Shown here: piece after piece, positions 9,294-17,388 of the stretch
Position numbering within the stretch: the first letter of the stretch is position 1
How the letters are laid out: each line of letters opens with the position of its first letter
Assembly: GCA_964235605.1 (NCBI GenBank)
Contig: CAXSCR010000033.1
Location: 1-52,472 of the forward strand
Origin: DATCRE01 sp964235605
GTDB lineage: Bacteria; Bacteroidota; Bacteroidia; Cytophagales; Cyclobacteriaceae
Length of the DNA stretch: 52,472 nucleotides
Reading direction: 5' to 3'
The notes under the pieces: model-generated
What the model saw: only the letters and a program-made list of their open reading frames with translations
Told to the model about the DNA's origin: nothing
Databases searched by the model: none
Program-made: the position numbers and the translations under genes

Positions 9294-9544
9294 CTATTTG
9301 TCAATGGTGGCCGCTTTGTAGCTTAAGTGCGTTGCTTCTCTTATGACAATATCTTTTAATACCGGCGCGTACTTTAACTTATCGCTGGTTTACTTTTTTC
9401 TAAATTATCCACAACCTGTGCCGCAATAAAATAGTGATCGATTAGATAAATTTCTATCTCTTGATTTCCATATTCAAGAATTATGGCTGCAGCATGACCT
9501 ATCGTATTTACATCGCAAAACGTTCTTAATCCTACTTTGTCAAG
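9294..9544 (-). pseudogene. decayed hypothetical gene, about 80 codons left
   Basis: On the minus strand, below the mobile element, a clear protein-like frame reads GHAAAIILEYGNQEIEIYLI, DHYFIAAQVVDNLEKSKPA and then meets a TAA at 9374. One frameshift around 9377-9390 restores reading as KLKYAPVLKDIVIREATHLS and YKAATIDK to a TAG at 9294. No start codon is left: the 5' end is at or inside the left terminal repeat of the adjacent mobile element. I do not recognise the family. The run of regular amphipathic sequence through the frameshift is strong evidence that this was once a gene. Confidence 0.5.
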
Positions 9545-9862
9545 TTACCAAATATTGGTAACGAAAAATTTGAGCACAAATCCAGCGCACGTTTTCTGCA
9601 GCTAATCAAAATTGCCAAGAGGTAATGCATCAGAGCTGCAGTCCTGAGTTAAGTATCCTATCCGCATGGCGGATAGGACGTTTGATATTGAAAGTAAGCG
9701 CAGGCTTGCTAAAAGCCTGCGCGTACTTTCAATAGGTTCACTGCGGCACTGCACATGTAATCTGGCTAAATATTTATTGCCGCAGAAGGAGATGCTTTTG
9801 ATCGGGCATTCTTGCCGATTCTAGTCAGTAAAGTCATTTAAACAGTAACTTGACAAAGTAGG
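9531..9862. mobile_element. MITE-like non-autonomous element, 332 bp
   Basis: The ends are perfect 18-bp inverted repeats: CCTACTTTGTCAAGTTAC at 9531-9548 and its reverse complement at 9845-9862. The element is flanked by a direct TTAAT at 9526-9530 and 9863-9867, which looks like a 5-bp target duplication. No transposase or other coding frame is inside. The interior is a chain of hairpins: 9544-9562, arms 9596-9603 with 9634-9641, 9656-9678, 9687-9733 and arms 9741-9748 with 9778-9785. The element sits two bases beyond the stop of the deacetylase gene. Ends beginning CCTA with an AT-rich 5-bp duplication resemble the IS1380 group, but that assignment is inference. Confidence 0.65.
9656..9733. 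repeat. two strong hairpins inside the mobile element
   Basis: The first is a perfect 10-bp stem (TCCTATCCGC with GCGGATAGGA) closed by a 3-base ATG loop at 9656-9678. The second has 20-bp arms at 9687-9706 and 9714-9733 with a single mismatch and a 7-base loop. Neither is followed by a T-run, so they do not look like simple terminators. They could form in single-stranded DNA or in a transcript of the element. Confidence 0.8.
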
Positions 9863-9868
9863 TTAATA

Positions 9869-10642
9869 TTATTTTGCTAAAAAGTTATTTATGGTGCTGA
9901 AAGTGTAACCATGCTTCTTCATCCACAAAAGAAGTTCATTGAACCTCGTAATCATTTCTTGTCCAGAATTTTTCATAACAAATTTTGGTAGTTGTGGGTG
10001 CGATTTATTAAGTGAAGTAAACTCCCATGGATGGAAATAAAGATTTAAATAATGGTCTTTATTAATCGTTCGTCTGCACGCTTGCTTGTAGAACCACAAC
10101 GGAAAATTATGGAATGAGAGCCAAAATAATGGCAGTCTGAGAAAGGGTGTCGCAGATGCGGGAACGTGTATTAGGTTGTTAACTTTAAATACAGTTCGTG
10201 GCTTTAATAGATTATTGTATCTGCCAGGCAAATAAACTGGATTTAAAGATGAGTTATAAATGTATCCAGCCTTTTCAATTTCTTTATCTTCTACAGGCAT
10301 CATTCGTGCCATTCGATACCCTGTTATACTTTTGCCTGAAATCTTTTCGAGCTCAATTCTCGAGGTAAGTAAGTCTTCATTTTTAAAGGTGGAGTGATGA
10401 AATCCATGAGACGCGAGCTCATGACCTTCCTTTGTAATACGTTCAATTAAGTGATTGGAGTGCGTTGCAAATACAACGGTGCTGAAAAAGGTAGCTTGAA
10501 TATTATGCGCTAGAAGTATGTTAAGAATAGTTTCAGTTCCTTGCTGCGATATTTTAATCTGATCCTCAAACAAGATTGGAATATCATATTCCAAGGGCAT
10601 GTCAAACTCTTCAATATCAAACGAAAGTAGTACTTGCCTCAC
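9869..10642 (-). CDS. polysaccharide deacetylase family protein (NodB fold)
   Basis: 257 residues. The N terminus has the catalytic SFDIEEFD (metal and base Asp), then the metal-binding HGFHHS at about residues 77-82 and the YRMAR motif near 107. The C-terminal part ends with YFHPWEF, as in deacetylases of the DUF3473/PEP-CTERM-type group that act on exported or lipid-linked glycans. There is no signal peptide, so it acts in the cytoplasm or on lipid-linked intermediates. The start is a GTG at 10642, four bases after the stop of the GT2 gene; no ATG lies nearby and the catalytic motif begins at residue 8, so this start fits. It is the last gene of a glycan cluster. Confidence 0.82.
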   Translation of the reverse strand: MRQVLLSFDIEEFDMPLEYDIPILFEDQIKISQQGTETILNILLAHNIQATFFSTVVFATHSNHLIERITKEGHELASHGFHHSTFKNEDLLTSRIELEKISGKSITGYRMARMMPVEDKEIEKAGYIYNSSLNPVYLPGRYNNLLKPRTVFKVNNLIHVPASATPFLRLPLFWLSFHNFPLWFYKQACRRTINKDHYLNLYFHPWEFTSLNKSHPQLPKFVMKNSGQEMITRFNELLLWMKKHGYTFSTINNFLAK

Positions 10643-10646
10643 AGCG

Positions 10647-11588
10647 TTATTTTTTAGAACTGTAATTTGTATCCCTAATAAAATAGAGCGGTCGTTGCTT
10701 TGATTGAATTACAACTTTACTCATGTACAAGCCCATTATACCAATCATCAGCAATTGTAGACTTCCGAAGAAGATGATTGTAATCATGAGAGACGTCCAT
10801 CCCGAAACTGTTTGGCCGATGAAATAACTTATAAGGGCATAGGGTACAAGGATCATTGAGAATAAAAACAAGCCAAGCCCTAATAAAGCAATTAAGCGAA
10901 GCGGTTTTACACTAAATGACGTTATTCCAAGCAGTGCAAAAGAGAGCATTTTCTTTAGATTATACTTACTCTCGCCAGAGTATCGTTCTCTTGGATCATA
11001 GTCAATAGCTACTTGACGGAAGCCTGCCCATTTGATCAAGCCCCTTATGAAGAGTTCACTCTCATTTAAGTGTGAGAAAGCATTTAAAACCTTCCGGTTA
11101 ATTAGCCTGAAGTCAGCTGTTCCCTTTTCTAGTTTCAAGTCAGAGATTTTATCAAGGAGGATATAAAAGATTGCTGACGTTTTTCGTTTTAGCCACGGTA
11201 ATTTTTTGTCATCGTTTCTTCTGGTATACACCACATCATATCCTTCTTTCCATTTTGCTAAAAGTTGTTCCACAATTTCAGGTGGGTGTTGCAGATCGCA
11301 GTCCATTGAAATCACACAGTCGCCCTTTGCTATATCCAGGCCAGCTTTCAATGCGTTTTGATGACCAAAATTTCTTGAAAGTTCGATGAAGAATACATTG
11401 GAATTTAAATCTGAAATCCCTTTGATAAAATCAAGCGAATCGTCCATACTTCCATCATCAATAAATATAATCTCATAGTTGTATGGCAATTTGCTGAACA
11501 CATTCAGCAGTTCATCATAGACCAACCTTATATTAGTTGATTCATTATAGACCGGTATAATGATTGAAACTTTGTTATTGTGCTGCAT
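10647..11588 (-). CDS. GT2 family glycosyltransferase, polyprenyl-phosphate (DPM1/GtrB) type
   Basis: 313 residues. The GT-A domain (residues about 7-225) shows IIIPVYNES, the nucleotide-binding FIDDGSMDDS, LSRNFGHQNALKAG and the metal site ISMDCDLQHPPE. Two C-terminal membrane helices (about 233-258 and 266-292) anchor it. Enzymes with this layout move a sugar from a nucleotide donor to polyprenyl phosphate on the cytoplasmic face. The product would feed a GT-C enzyme, and one lies directly upstream in the same cluster. Spacing to neighbours is short (4 and 23 bases), which supports one transcript. Confidence 0.88.
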   Translation of the reverse strand: MQHNNKVSIIIPVYNESTNIRLVYDELLNVFSKLPYNYEIIFIDDGSMDDSLDFIKGISDLNSNVFFIELSRNFGHQNALKAGLDIAKGDCVISMDCDLQHPPEIVEQLLAKWKEGYDVVYTRRNDDKKLPWLKRKTSAIFYILLDKISDLKLEKGTADFRLINRKVLNAFSHLNESELFIRGLIKWAGFRQVAIDYDPRERYSGESKYNLKKMLSFALLGITSFSVKPLRLIALLGLGLFLFSMILVPYALISYFIGQTVSGWTSLMITIIFFGSLQLLMIGIMGLYMSKVVIQSKQRPLYFIRDTNYSSKK

Positions 11589-11611
11589 ACAAATCTGTGG
11601 ATCTATAACAA

Positions 11612-13027
11612 TTATTTTAACTTATATATTCTAAAGGATTTCGATTCATAAACTTCTGGATATTGCAATACTACGTCACCGTAGATCTCTTTCAAGATTA
11701 CAATATACTTACAGCCCTTCGTTTTTATATTTTCAATATAGGCAGGTTCGTAAAACATTTCGTTGGGCGCCATCCACCCACGCCTATGAGCAAAATACAT
11801 TGCAGTTGGGTAATGCGTTTCACCATTCATAGCCACGAGTTCATTCTTTTCAGAAAACCTGTCCATTATTAATTCTAAATTTTCAAGCGGTTGATAAACT
11901 TCCCTGAGCTTGAAATCATAAATTTGAGCTGCTAGACACTCCACACTAATTATTATAACAATGACTATAGGAGCTTTAGGATGATTAATCAATGTAAGTC
12001 CGTAACCCGTTATAAATGCCATTGAGGGAATAGCGGTTAGAATGTAATAATTGTCGCCGATTATGCTTGATCCAGTTTTAATTAAAAGTGTAAGAAATGC
12101 AAGGAAAGGGATCAAAAAGACAAAGAAAGGCAGCCATTGTTTTTTTCTTATTGTTAAAAAAATGGCTGAAATGAAAGCGGCGAAGCCAATATATTTTAAC
12201 GGCGTTGAGTAGAATCGCTTTAGTACTTTTGGGAGTTCTTCATAAATCATATGTATACCCTGATGAAAAGACATTCCCATAAAGAAGTGACCTTCAAATC
12301 CATAAGTAGAATTGAGATATGGCACCCATATAAAATACCACCAGCAAACTAGAAGTAATATTGCGCTAGAAAAAATCGCTAATATAATTTTTCTGTTTAG
12401 TGATATGCCGTTGCTTATGATCGGAATGGCTAGCACAGTCAAAATGGTGGCAGCTAAAATTTTCGAAAGACATCCAAGGGAGCCTAATACGAAAAAAATC
12501 AGGAGGTTTTTAGCTGAGCCTTCGCCCAGAAATTTCAATGCATAATACAAAGCGATAATGCATAAAGACAATGCAAAGACATCCGGTATATTTTTTCGCG
12601 AGTAAGAAAACCACAGCGAGACAAGCAAAATGATAGAAGCATTGAAGGCAGCGGGTTCTGTAAAATATTTTTTGATGAGCTTATAGAAGAAAAATACACC
12701 GACGGATGAAAATATTAATACGATCAATCTTCCATACCAATGTTCAAAACCAAACACGACAGACATAAGGTAAACCAAGTAATTGAGTATTGGAAATTCA
12801 CATCCCACTATGCCCGTCTTTTCACCTGCAACATCCACACGTGGGTACAAAATATTGGCGTCGTGTTCATAAAAATTTCTAGCGACCATCATGCCGTCAG
12901 TTTGCCGCCAGTTATGGCCCATTTCAAGTGGTGGCATTGTTATTCCATACATTCTTACCAGGAATAAAAGCGCTATCCAAAACCTGATGTCTTTAAAAAC
13001 TGTATATATTTTAAAATCGGTCGTCAT
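11612..13027 (-). CDS. GT39/ArnT-like membrane glycosyltransferase
   Basis: 471 residues with about ten to twelve membrane helices and a short C-terminal periplasmic part. The first extracytoplasmic loop carries EMGHNWRQTDGMMVARNFYE, where the acidic and Arg/Gln residues are typical of GT-C enzymes that use polyprenyl-phosphate sugars (GT39/GT83-like, PMT_2 superfamily). The protein probably takes the sugar made by the neighbouring GT2 enzyme and attaches it to a lipid, glycan or protein on the outer face of the inner membrane. The acceptor cannot be deduced. The C-terminal 90 residues (GETHYPTAMYFAHRRGW region) form a soluble cap. Confidence 0.78.
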   Translation of the reverse strand: MTTDFKIYTVFKDIRFWIALLFLVRMYGITMPPLEMGHNWRQTDGMMVARNFYEHDANILYPRVDVAGEKTGIVGCEFPILNYLVYLMSVVFGFEHWYGRLIVLIFSSVGVFFFYKLIKKYFTEPAAFNASIILLVSLWFSYSRKNIPDVFALSLCIIALYYALKFLGEGSAKNLLIFFVLGSLGCLSKILAATILTVLAIPIISNGISLNRKIILAIFSSAILLLVCWWYFIWVPYLNSTYGFEGHFFMGMSFHQGIHMIYEELPKVLKRFYSTPLKYIGFAAFISAIFLTIRKKQWLPFFVFLIPFLAFLTLLIKTGSSIIGDNYYILTAIPSMAFITGYGLTLINHPKAPIVIVIIISVECLAAQIYDFKLREVYQPLENLELIMDRFSEKNELVAMNGETHYPTAMYFAHRRGWMAPNEMFYEPAYIENIKTKGCKYIVILKEIYGDVVLQYPEVYESKSFRIYKLK

Positions 13028-13078
13028 TATTTCAATTGGATTGTGATTTAACTTTTTTATGTGGTAAATGTCTCATAT

Positions 13079-13807
13079 TTACAACGATGCTTTTGTTAAC
13101 ACATAATTGCTTCGACTTGGATGAATTGTTAACCCAGCAACTTTAGTAAGATTCATTGTATTGCGTTTCGCAACTTCTTTTAGTGTCTCTTCAGATATTT
13201 TGAGAAGCGGTATGTCGTTCACTACCTTTCGATAATTAGAAAAGACTACATAATGGATAAACTTAAAAAAGGATTTTAACTTCCCTTGCTGTGTACATTT
13301 TAAAAATAAAGATAATGCATCTTTCACAGAAGAGGTTCTGTCATCGATTACATCAGCAATGATCAATTTTCCATTTGGCTGAAGAAACGGTGCAAGTGTA
13401 GCCACGAGCTTTTCAAGATCTTTCACGCTTTCAAAGTATTGAACAATGCTTAGCAGAATAAAGTAATTAAATTTTTTGCCAGATAATTGTTTACGTAATA
13501 TTTTCTCGTTGGCCGACGAATCTGCTGTTATAATGAAAAATGTTGAAGAGGGGTGTTTCTTTTTACAAAGCGCTACATAAGATGAATTGAGATCGGCTCC
13601 TTCAATCACGGGTTTATCTGTAGTTAACCGCGCAAAATAATCTGAAAAATATCCAGGACCACATCCGTAGTCTAATATTTTATCGGTCGCTTTAAGTTTA
13701 AGTAATTTGTTTAACTCAGATGCAAAAAAGAAGGTGTTAACGTACATGATGTCATTAAATGCGCCTTGTTCATTTGTCCAGAAGTTATCCCATCGATTAA
13801 CGGTCAT
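13079..13807 (-). CDS. class I SAM-dependent methyltransferase
   Basis: 242 residues. Motif I is ILDYGCGPGYFSDYF at about residues 43-57, the acidic residue of motif II is in EGADLNSSYVALC, and FNYFILLSIVQYFESV matches motif IV. The fold covers residues about 40-170, followed by a helical C-terminal region. The beginning MTVNRWDNFWTNEQGAFND is typical of methyltransferases in glycan and natural-product clusters. It is the first gene of the minus-strand glycan cluster and may methylate a sugar or a lipid-linked intermediate. Substrate and regiochemistry are unknown. Confidence 0.82.
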   Translation of the reverse strand: MTVNRWDNFWTNEQGAFNDIMYVNTFFFASELNKLLKLKATDKILDYGCGPGYFSDYFARLTTDKPVIEGADLNSSYVALCKKKHPSSTFFIITADSSANEKILRKQLSGKKFNYFILLSIVQYFESVKDLEKLVATLAPFLQPNGKLIIADVIDDRTSSVKDALSLFLKCTQQGKLKSFFKFIHYVVFSNYRKVVNDIPLLKISEETLKEVAKRNTMNLTKVAGLTIHPSRSNYVLTKASL

Positions 13808-14203
13808 AGTTCTTAATAAAAATTGTGAAGATAGATATTAATCGGTACAGGTCAATGGCGTATTTAACTGCCGCGAACGATTTGCAACTGCCTTTATTTA
13901 AATGTAGATGGTATTGTTTATGATGCTAATACCCTGGCAAAAAATGCTATGCCATAGGAGATCATTCTCATTAACCTGAGCATTTTACGAAAAATGAGCA
14001 CTACCAAACTATTTAGCCATGCCATCCAGAACACTGCAAGCATTTAGTTGTATATAGATATTTCGGTCTGTATCAAGAACTAATACGCTAGCGGCTTAAC
14101 ACCCTTACACTCGTAAGATTTGATGTTAACTGAGTCATTTTTGGGCAAGTCAAAACAACTTATAAAATTAACTTTATAAGACGTAAACATCATACTCATT
14201 ATT
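13808..14203. other. divergent intergenic region with one possible micro-ORF
   Basis: About 396 bases between the divergent methyltransferase and metalloprotease genes, so both promoters should be here. On the minus strand 13918-14043 can encode 41 residues starting MLAVFWMAWLNSLVVLIF, a possible single-pass peptide. It has no clear ribosome site and could be chance. I see no convincing TAnnTTTG promoter box. Confidence 0.2.
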
Positions 14204-16825
14204 ATGTCAATAGCGGTGAAGACACAGAAAGTCATGTTGGGTGTAATTTCATGTGAAATAAAAATTATCGTTGGTATTATGTTATGCGCTTCTCACCTGG
14301 GAATTGCGCAAAATGTAAAAAGTATATCAAACTGCTATAAGAATTCGCCTGTGTCGTTATCACCATCAAAAAAGATAGCGTTAGCCGATATTTTAAGTAT
14401 TCCACCTTCAACATCAAAGGCATACCATTTGGAAAGCAAACCAGGAAGCGTAAATGTAATCTATCTTGATTTTGATGGACAATTTCTCCCTGCTACGACG
14501 CTTAAAAAATACACCCCTACTACTTATACAGGTCCGTCATTAACACTTTCTGCTGCTAATGTTTCTGAAAGCGATATCATTACAATTTGGAAGACAATAC
14601 GCGAAGATTTTATTCCGTTCGATGTTAATGTTACGACCGATTCTGTTGTGTTTAATAATGCAACAATTGGCAAAAGGCAGAAATGTATATTTACACCAGA
14701 TGATGAATGGATAGGCGTATTAGGCGCGGCGCTTCTCGGAAGCTTTACCACAGATGAAGTTTGTTTTGCATTTACAAAATACAATAAAGGTAAAGCAGCA
14801 GCAGAAGTAGGAGCACATGAGCTGGGTCATACCTTCGGACTTACGCACGATGGCACGACTGCCGTGCCGGCTTACTATAACGGACATGGCACAGATCCCA
14901 ATACATGGTCACCTATCATGGGTGGCTCACATTCCAGCAATGTAATACAATGGTCAAAAGGTGAATATCAGAACGCGAATAATGCGCAAGATGATCTGGG
15001 CGTATTGGCATCAAAACTTGGCTATAGAACTGATGATGTAGGCGGTACCATAGCAACAGCAAAAACTTTAACAATGGATATCAATGGAACCATATTACCC
15101 ATTTCAAATACAGGCGTTATTACTTCTGCTGCTGATGTAGATGTGTACGCTTTTTCCACTACAGGAGGTACCGTAATTATCAACGCAGACGGTGTTTCAT
15201 ATGCTCCCAATAATTCAGGAGCACAGACGGCTATGAGTAACCTTGATATTCTACTGCAATTAAAAGATGGTGCTGGAACTGTGCTCGCATCATCAGATCA
15301 TCAAAACTTACTGGCTGGTTCAATTACACAAACCCTTACTGCCGGAACCTATTATATTTTTATAGATGGAACCAGTTACCTCAATCCACTATCAACTGGT
15401 TATTCTGATTACGCGTCAATTGGGGAATATAGTATCTCGGGAACAATACCTTTGGGTACTGATCAAACGCCGGTAGTGAAAATGATTACTAGAAGTTACC
15501 TTGATATCGATTACCCCATCGATCATTTGTTTACGCCAAAAACAATTCCCTTGTTTATTCAGGCAAGCGCTGCCGATGCAGATGGAACGATTTCGAAGGT
15601 TGAGTTTTACAACGGTGATACCAAGCTTTCCAATGCTACCGCAAACAATCCATACGGTTATCTTCTTATTATAAACACTGCTGGCATATACACCTTATCA
15701 GCAAAAGCTACGGATGATGATGGTAATGTATCAACCGCGGAGCCTATTACCGTAGAAGTTTTCGAACCACGGGTCGATATCCTTACACCTGAAGACATGG
15801 CATCATATGTTGAATCTGATGATGTTACAATTAACGCGTTCGCTGATGTTCATTGGTCAAGGTACATTGATAAAGTGGAGTTTTTTGAGGGCGCTACATT
15901 GCTCACAACCAAGACAACAAGGCCCTACTCTTATACAATATTTAATGCTGCTTCAGGTGCCCACACCATTTCTGTTAAGGCTGCGTTAAGCTATTATTAC
16001 ACCGTAACGACAACAGCTTCGGTTACTTTCAACGTTTATCCACATCAACCAGGAAATTTTACGGAATCCTCAAACAACATATGCCAAGATGCTACGAATG
16101 TTACGTATTCGGTACCTGTTGATAATGACGCCACGTATGACTGGACCTATACAGGATCGGGGATGACAATCATATCAGGTAATACAAGTCATGATATTGT
16201 TGCAGCGTTTTCCTCTGCGGCTACGTCCGGAATAATGTCTGTATCAGCAACGAAAAATGGATTGACTAGCGAGCCACAAACAATAAACATTTCTGTGAAC
16301 GAAGCCCCTGAACAACCTTCTGCCATAGCTGGAACAACTAACCCATTTAAAGGGTCTGATGGAAATGCGTACGTGGTAGCTGATAACAATTCTGTAATCT
16401 ATGAATGGGATTACGATGGGGCAGGAGCGACAATTCATGAGCCAGGCAGTAACAATATTTCATTAGATTTCGATGGTTCTGCAACATCGGGCCTTTTATC
16501 AGTAAAGGCGATAAACGCTTGTGGTACGAGTGATGCGGCCACATTGGCGCTTGAAATAATAGATGCGACTACTGGAATCACCAATGATGAAAATGATTTG
16601 ATTACACTCAGTCCCAATCCGTCAACCAACAGATTTTATATTTCTATTCCAGCTATGTTTGGAGATTCTGATATCACGGTAGTGAATACATTGGGTCAAC
16701 AAATGTATAATACCAAATTGTCTGCTGGTGGAACAACGCAAGTGTCTATACAAAATTCAGGAACTTATGTAGTCTCGATTCGATCAGGCAAGAAACATGT
16801 AAGTAAGAGAGTTGTAATTCGCTAA
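14204..16825 (+). CDS. secreted zinc metalloprotease with Ig-like repeats and T9SS sorting domain
   Basis: 873 residues with a signal peptide after a long n-region (hydrophobic core about residues 20-33). The catalytic domain (about 65-275) holds HELGHTFGLTH at residues 205-215, the full HExxHxxGxxH zinc site of metzincins, followed by SPIMGG, which supplies the Met-turn. A bacterial pre-peptidase-type beta sandwich follows (about 305-410). Next come two Ig-like domains of the 'KVEFYNGDTKL' type (about 425-610) and two PKD-like domains (about 615-785). A type A T9SS sorting domain (about 795-873; PNPSTNRFYI and a basic end, KRVVIR) closes the protein. It is expected on the cell surface or in the medium. 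It stands alone and may degrade protein substrates. Confidence 0.9.
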   Translation: MSIAVKTQKVMLGVISCEIKIIVGIMLCASHLGIAQNVKSISNCYKNSPVSLSPSKKIALADILSIPPSTSKAYHLESKPGSVNVIYLDFDGQFLPATTLKKYTPTTYTGPSLTLSAANVSESDIITIWKTIREDFIPFDVNVTTDSVVFNNATIGKRQKCIFTPDDEWIGVLGAALLGSFTTDEVCFAFTKYNKGKAAAEVGAHELGHTFGLTHDGTTAVPAYYNGHGTDPNTWSPIMGGSHSSNVIQWSKGEYQNANNAQDDLGVLASKLGYRTDDVGGTIATAKTLTMDINGTILPISNTGVITSAADVDVYAFSTTGGTVIINADGVSYAPNNSGAQTAMSNLDILLQLKDGAGTVLASSDHQNLLAGSITQTLTAGTYYIFIDGTSYLNPLSTGYSDYASIGEYSISGTIPLGTDQTPVVKMITRSYLDIDYPIDHLFTPKTIPLFIQASAADADGTISKVEFYNGDTKLSNATANNPYGYLLIINTAGIYTLSAKATDDDGNVSTAEPITVEVFEPRVDILTPEDMASYVESDDVTINAFADVHWSRYIDKVEFFEGATLLTTKTTRPYSYTIFNAASGAHTISVKAALSYYYTVTTTASVTFNVYPHQPGNFTESSNNICQDATNVTYSVPVDNDATYDWTYTGSGMTIISGNTSHDIVAAFSSAATSGIMSVSATKNGLTSEPQTINISVNEAPEQPSAIAGTTNPFKGSDGNAYVVADNNSVIYEWDYDGAGATIHEPGSNNISLDFDGSATSGLLSVKAINACGTSDAATLALEIIDATTGITNDENDLITLSPNPSTNRFYISIPAMFGDSDITVVNTLGQQMYNTKLSAGGTTQVSIQNSGTYVVSIRSGKKHVSKRVVIR

Positions 16826-16867
16826 GCTAGATAGGATCTACTTCAAGTCTTAAGTCATAGCTGTGGG

Positions 16868-16889
16868 CATGTAAAATTGTGCTTACATG
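16868..16889. terminator. possible terminator hairpin between convergent genes
   Basis: CATGTAA at 16868-16874 pairs with TTACATG at 16883-16889 around an 8-base loop. It lies between the end of the metalloprotease gene and the convergent regulator pseudogene. No T-run follows, so the call is weak. Confidence 0.25.
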
Positions 16890-16895
16890 ATGAAA

Positions 16896-17355
16896 CTAAG
16901 CTAAAACAGTTTCTTTATTATATCTCGATTTATAATCTAAAGGAGATAGGCCTGTTATTTTTTTAAAAGCTTCTCTAAATGTTTTATCATCTGAATAGCC
17001 TACTTCGTTCATCACTTCGAAAATGCTTTTCTTACCTTTTCCTAAAGTTCGTTTTGCTGCTTCAACTTTTACACTTTGCAATATTCTACAGGTGTATGCC
17101 AGTAGCTTTGATAAAACGTCTATCGAAATTTCGTCAGCTAATGGCAAGTTTCGACGCTAGCTGTTTGAATGAATTTCTTTCGTTTAAATTCTCCTCAATA
17201 TAAGTTTGTGCTTGGCAAATCAATTCATCGCCAGGGTTCTTCTGCGCCTGGAAAATGAAAAAAGGTGACTGTGACGTTCTATCAATATCAATTTGAAAAA
17301 TCTTTGCGCATGCAATAGTCATGGTGCCCCCATAGACGAACCATGCATTTATCAA
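16896..17355 (-). pseudogene. truncated and frameshifted GlxA-like AraC regulator
   Basis: The remains of a regulator with an N-terminal DJ-1/PfpI domain and a C-terminal AraC domain. The upstream piece reads AKIFQIDIDRTSQSPFFIFQ and ends with LASKLAIS. There a TGA at 17134-17136 replaces the codon expected before RNFDRRFIKATG. A frameshift around 17100-17110 then moves reading into RILQSVKVEAAKRTLGK and continues through VMNEVGYSDDKTFREAF to GLSPLDYKSRYNKE. Intact members have about 320 residues; roughly the first half, including most of the DJ-1 domain, is missing here. Three lesions (5' truncation, nonsense, frameshift) make it a clear pseudogene. Its left neighbour in transcription is the CHAT protein gene 34 bases upstream. 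Confidence 0.85.
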
Positions 17356-17388
17356 AATGTATTTATAGGACCACGCCTAACTTGTCCT

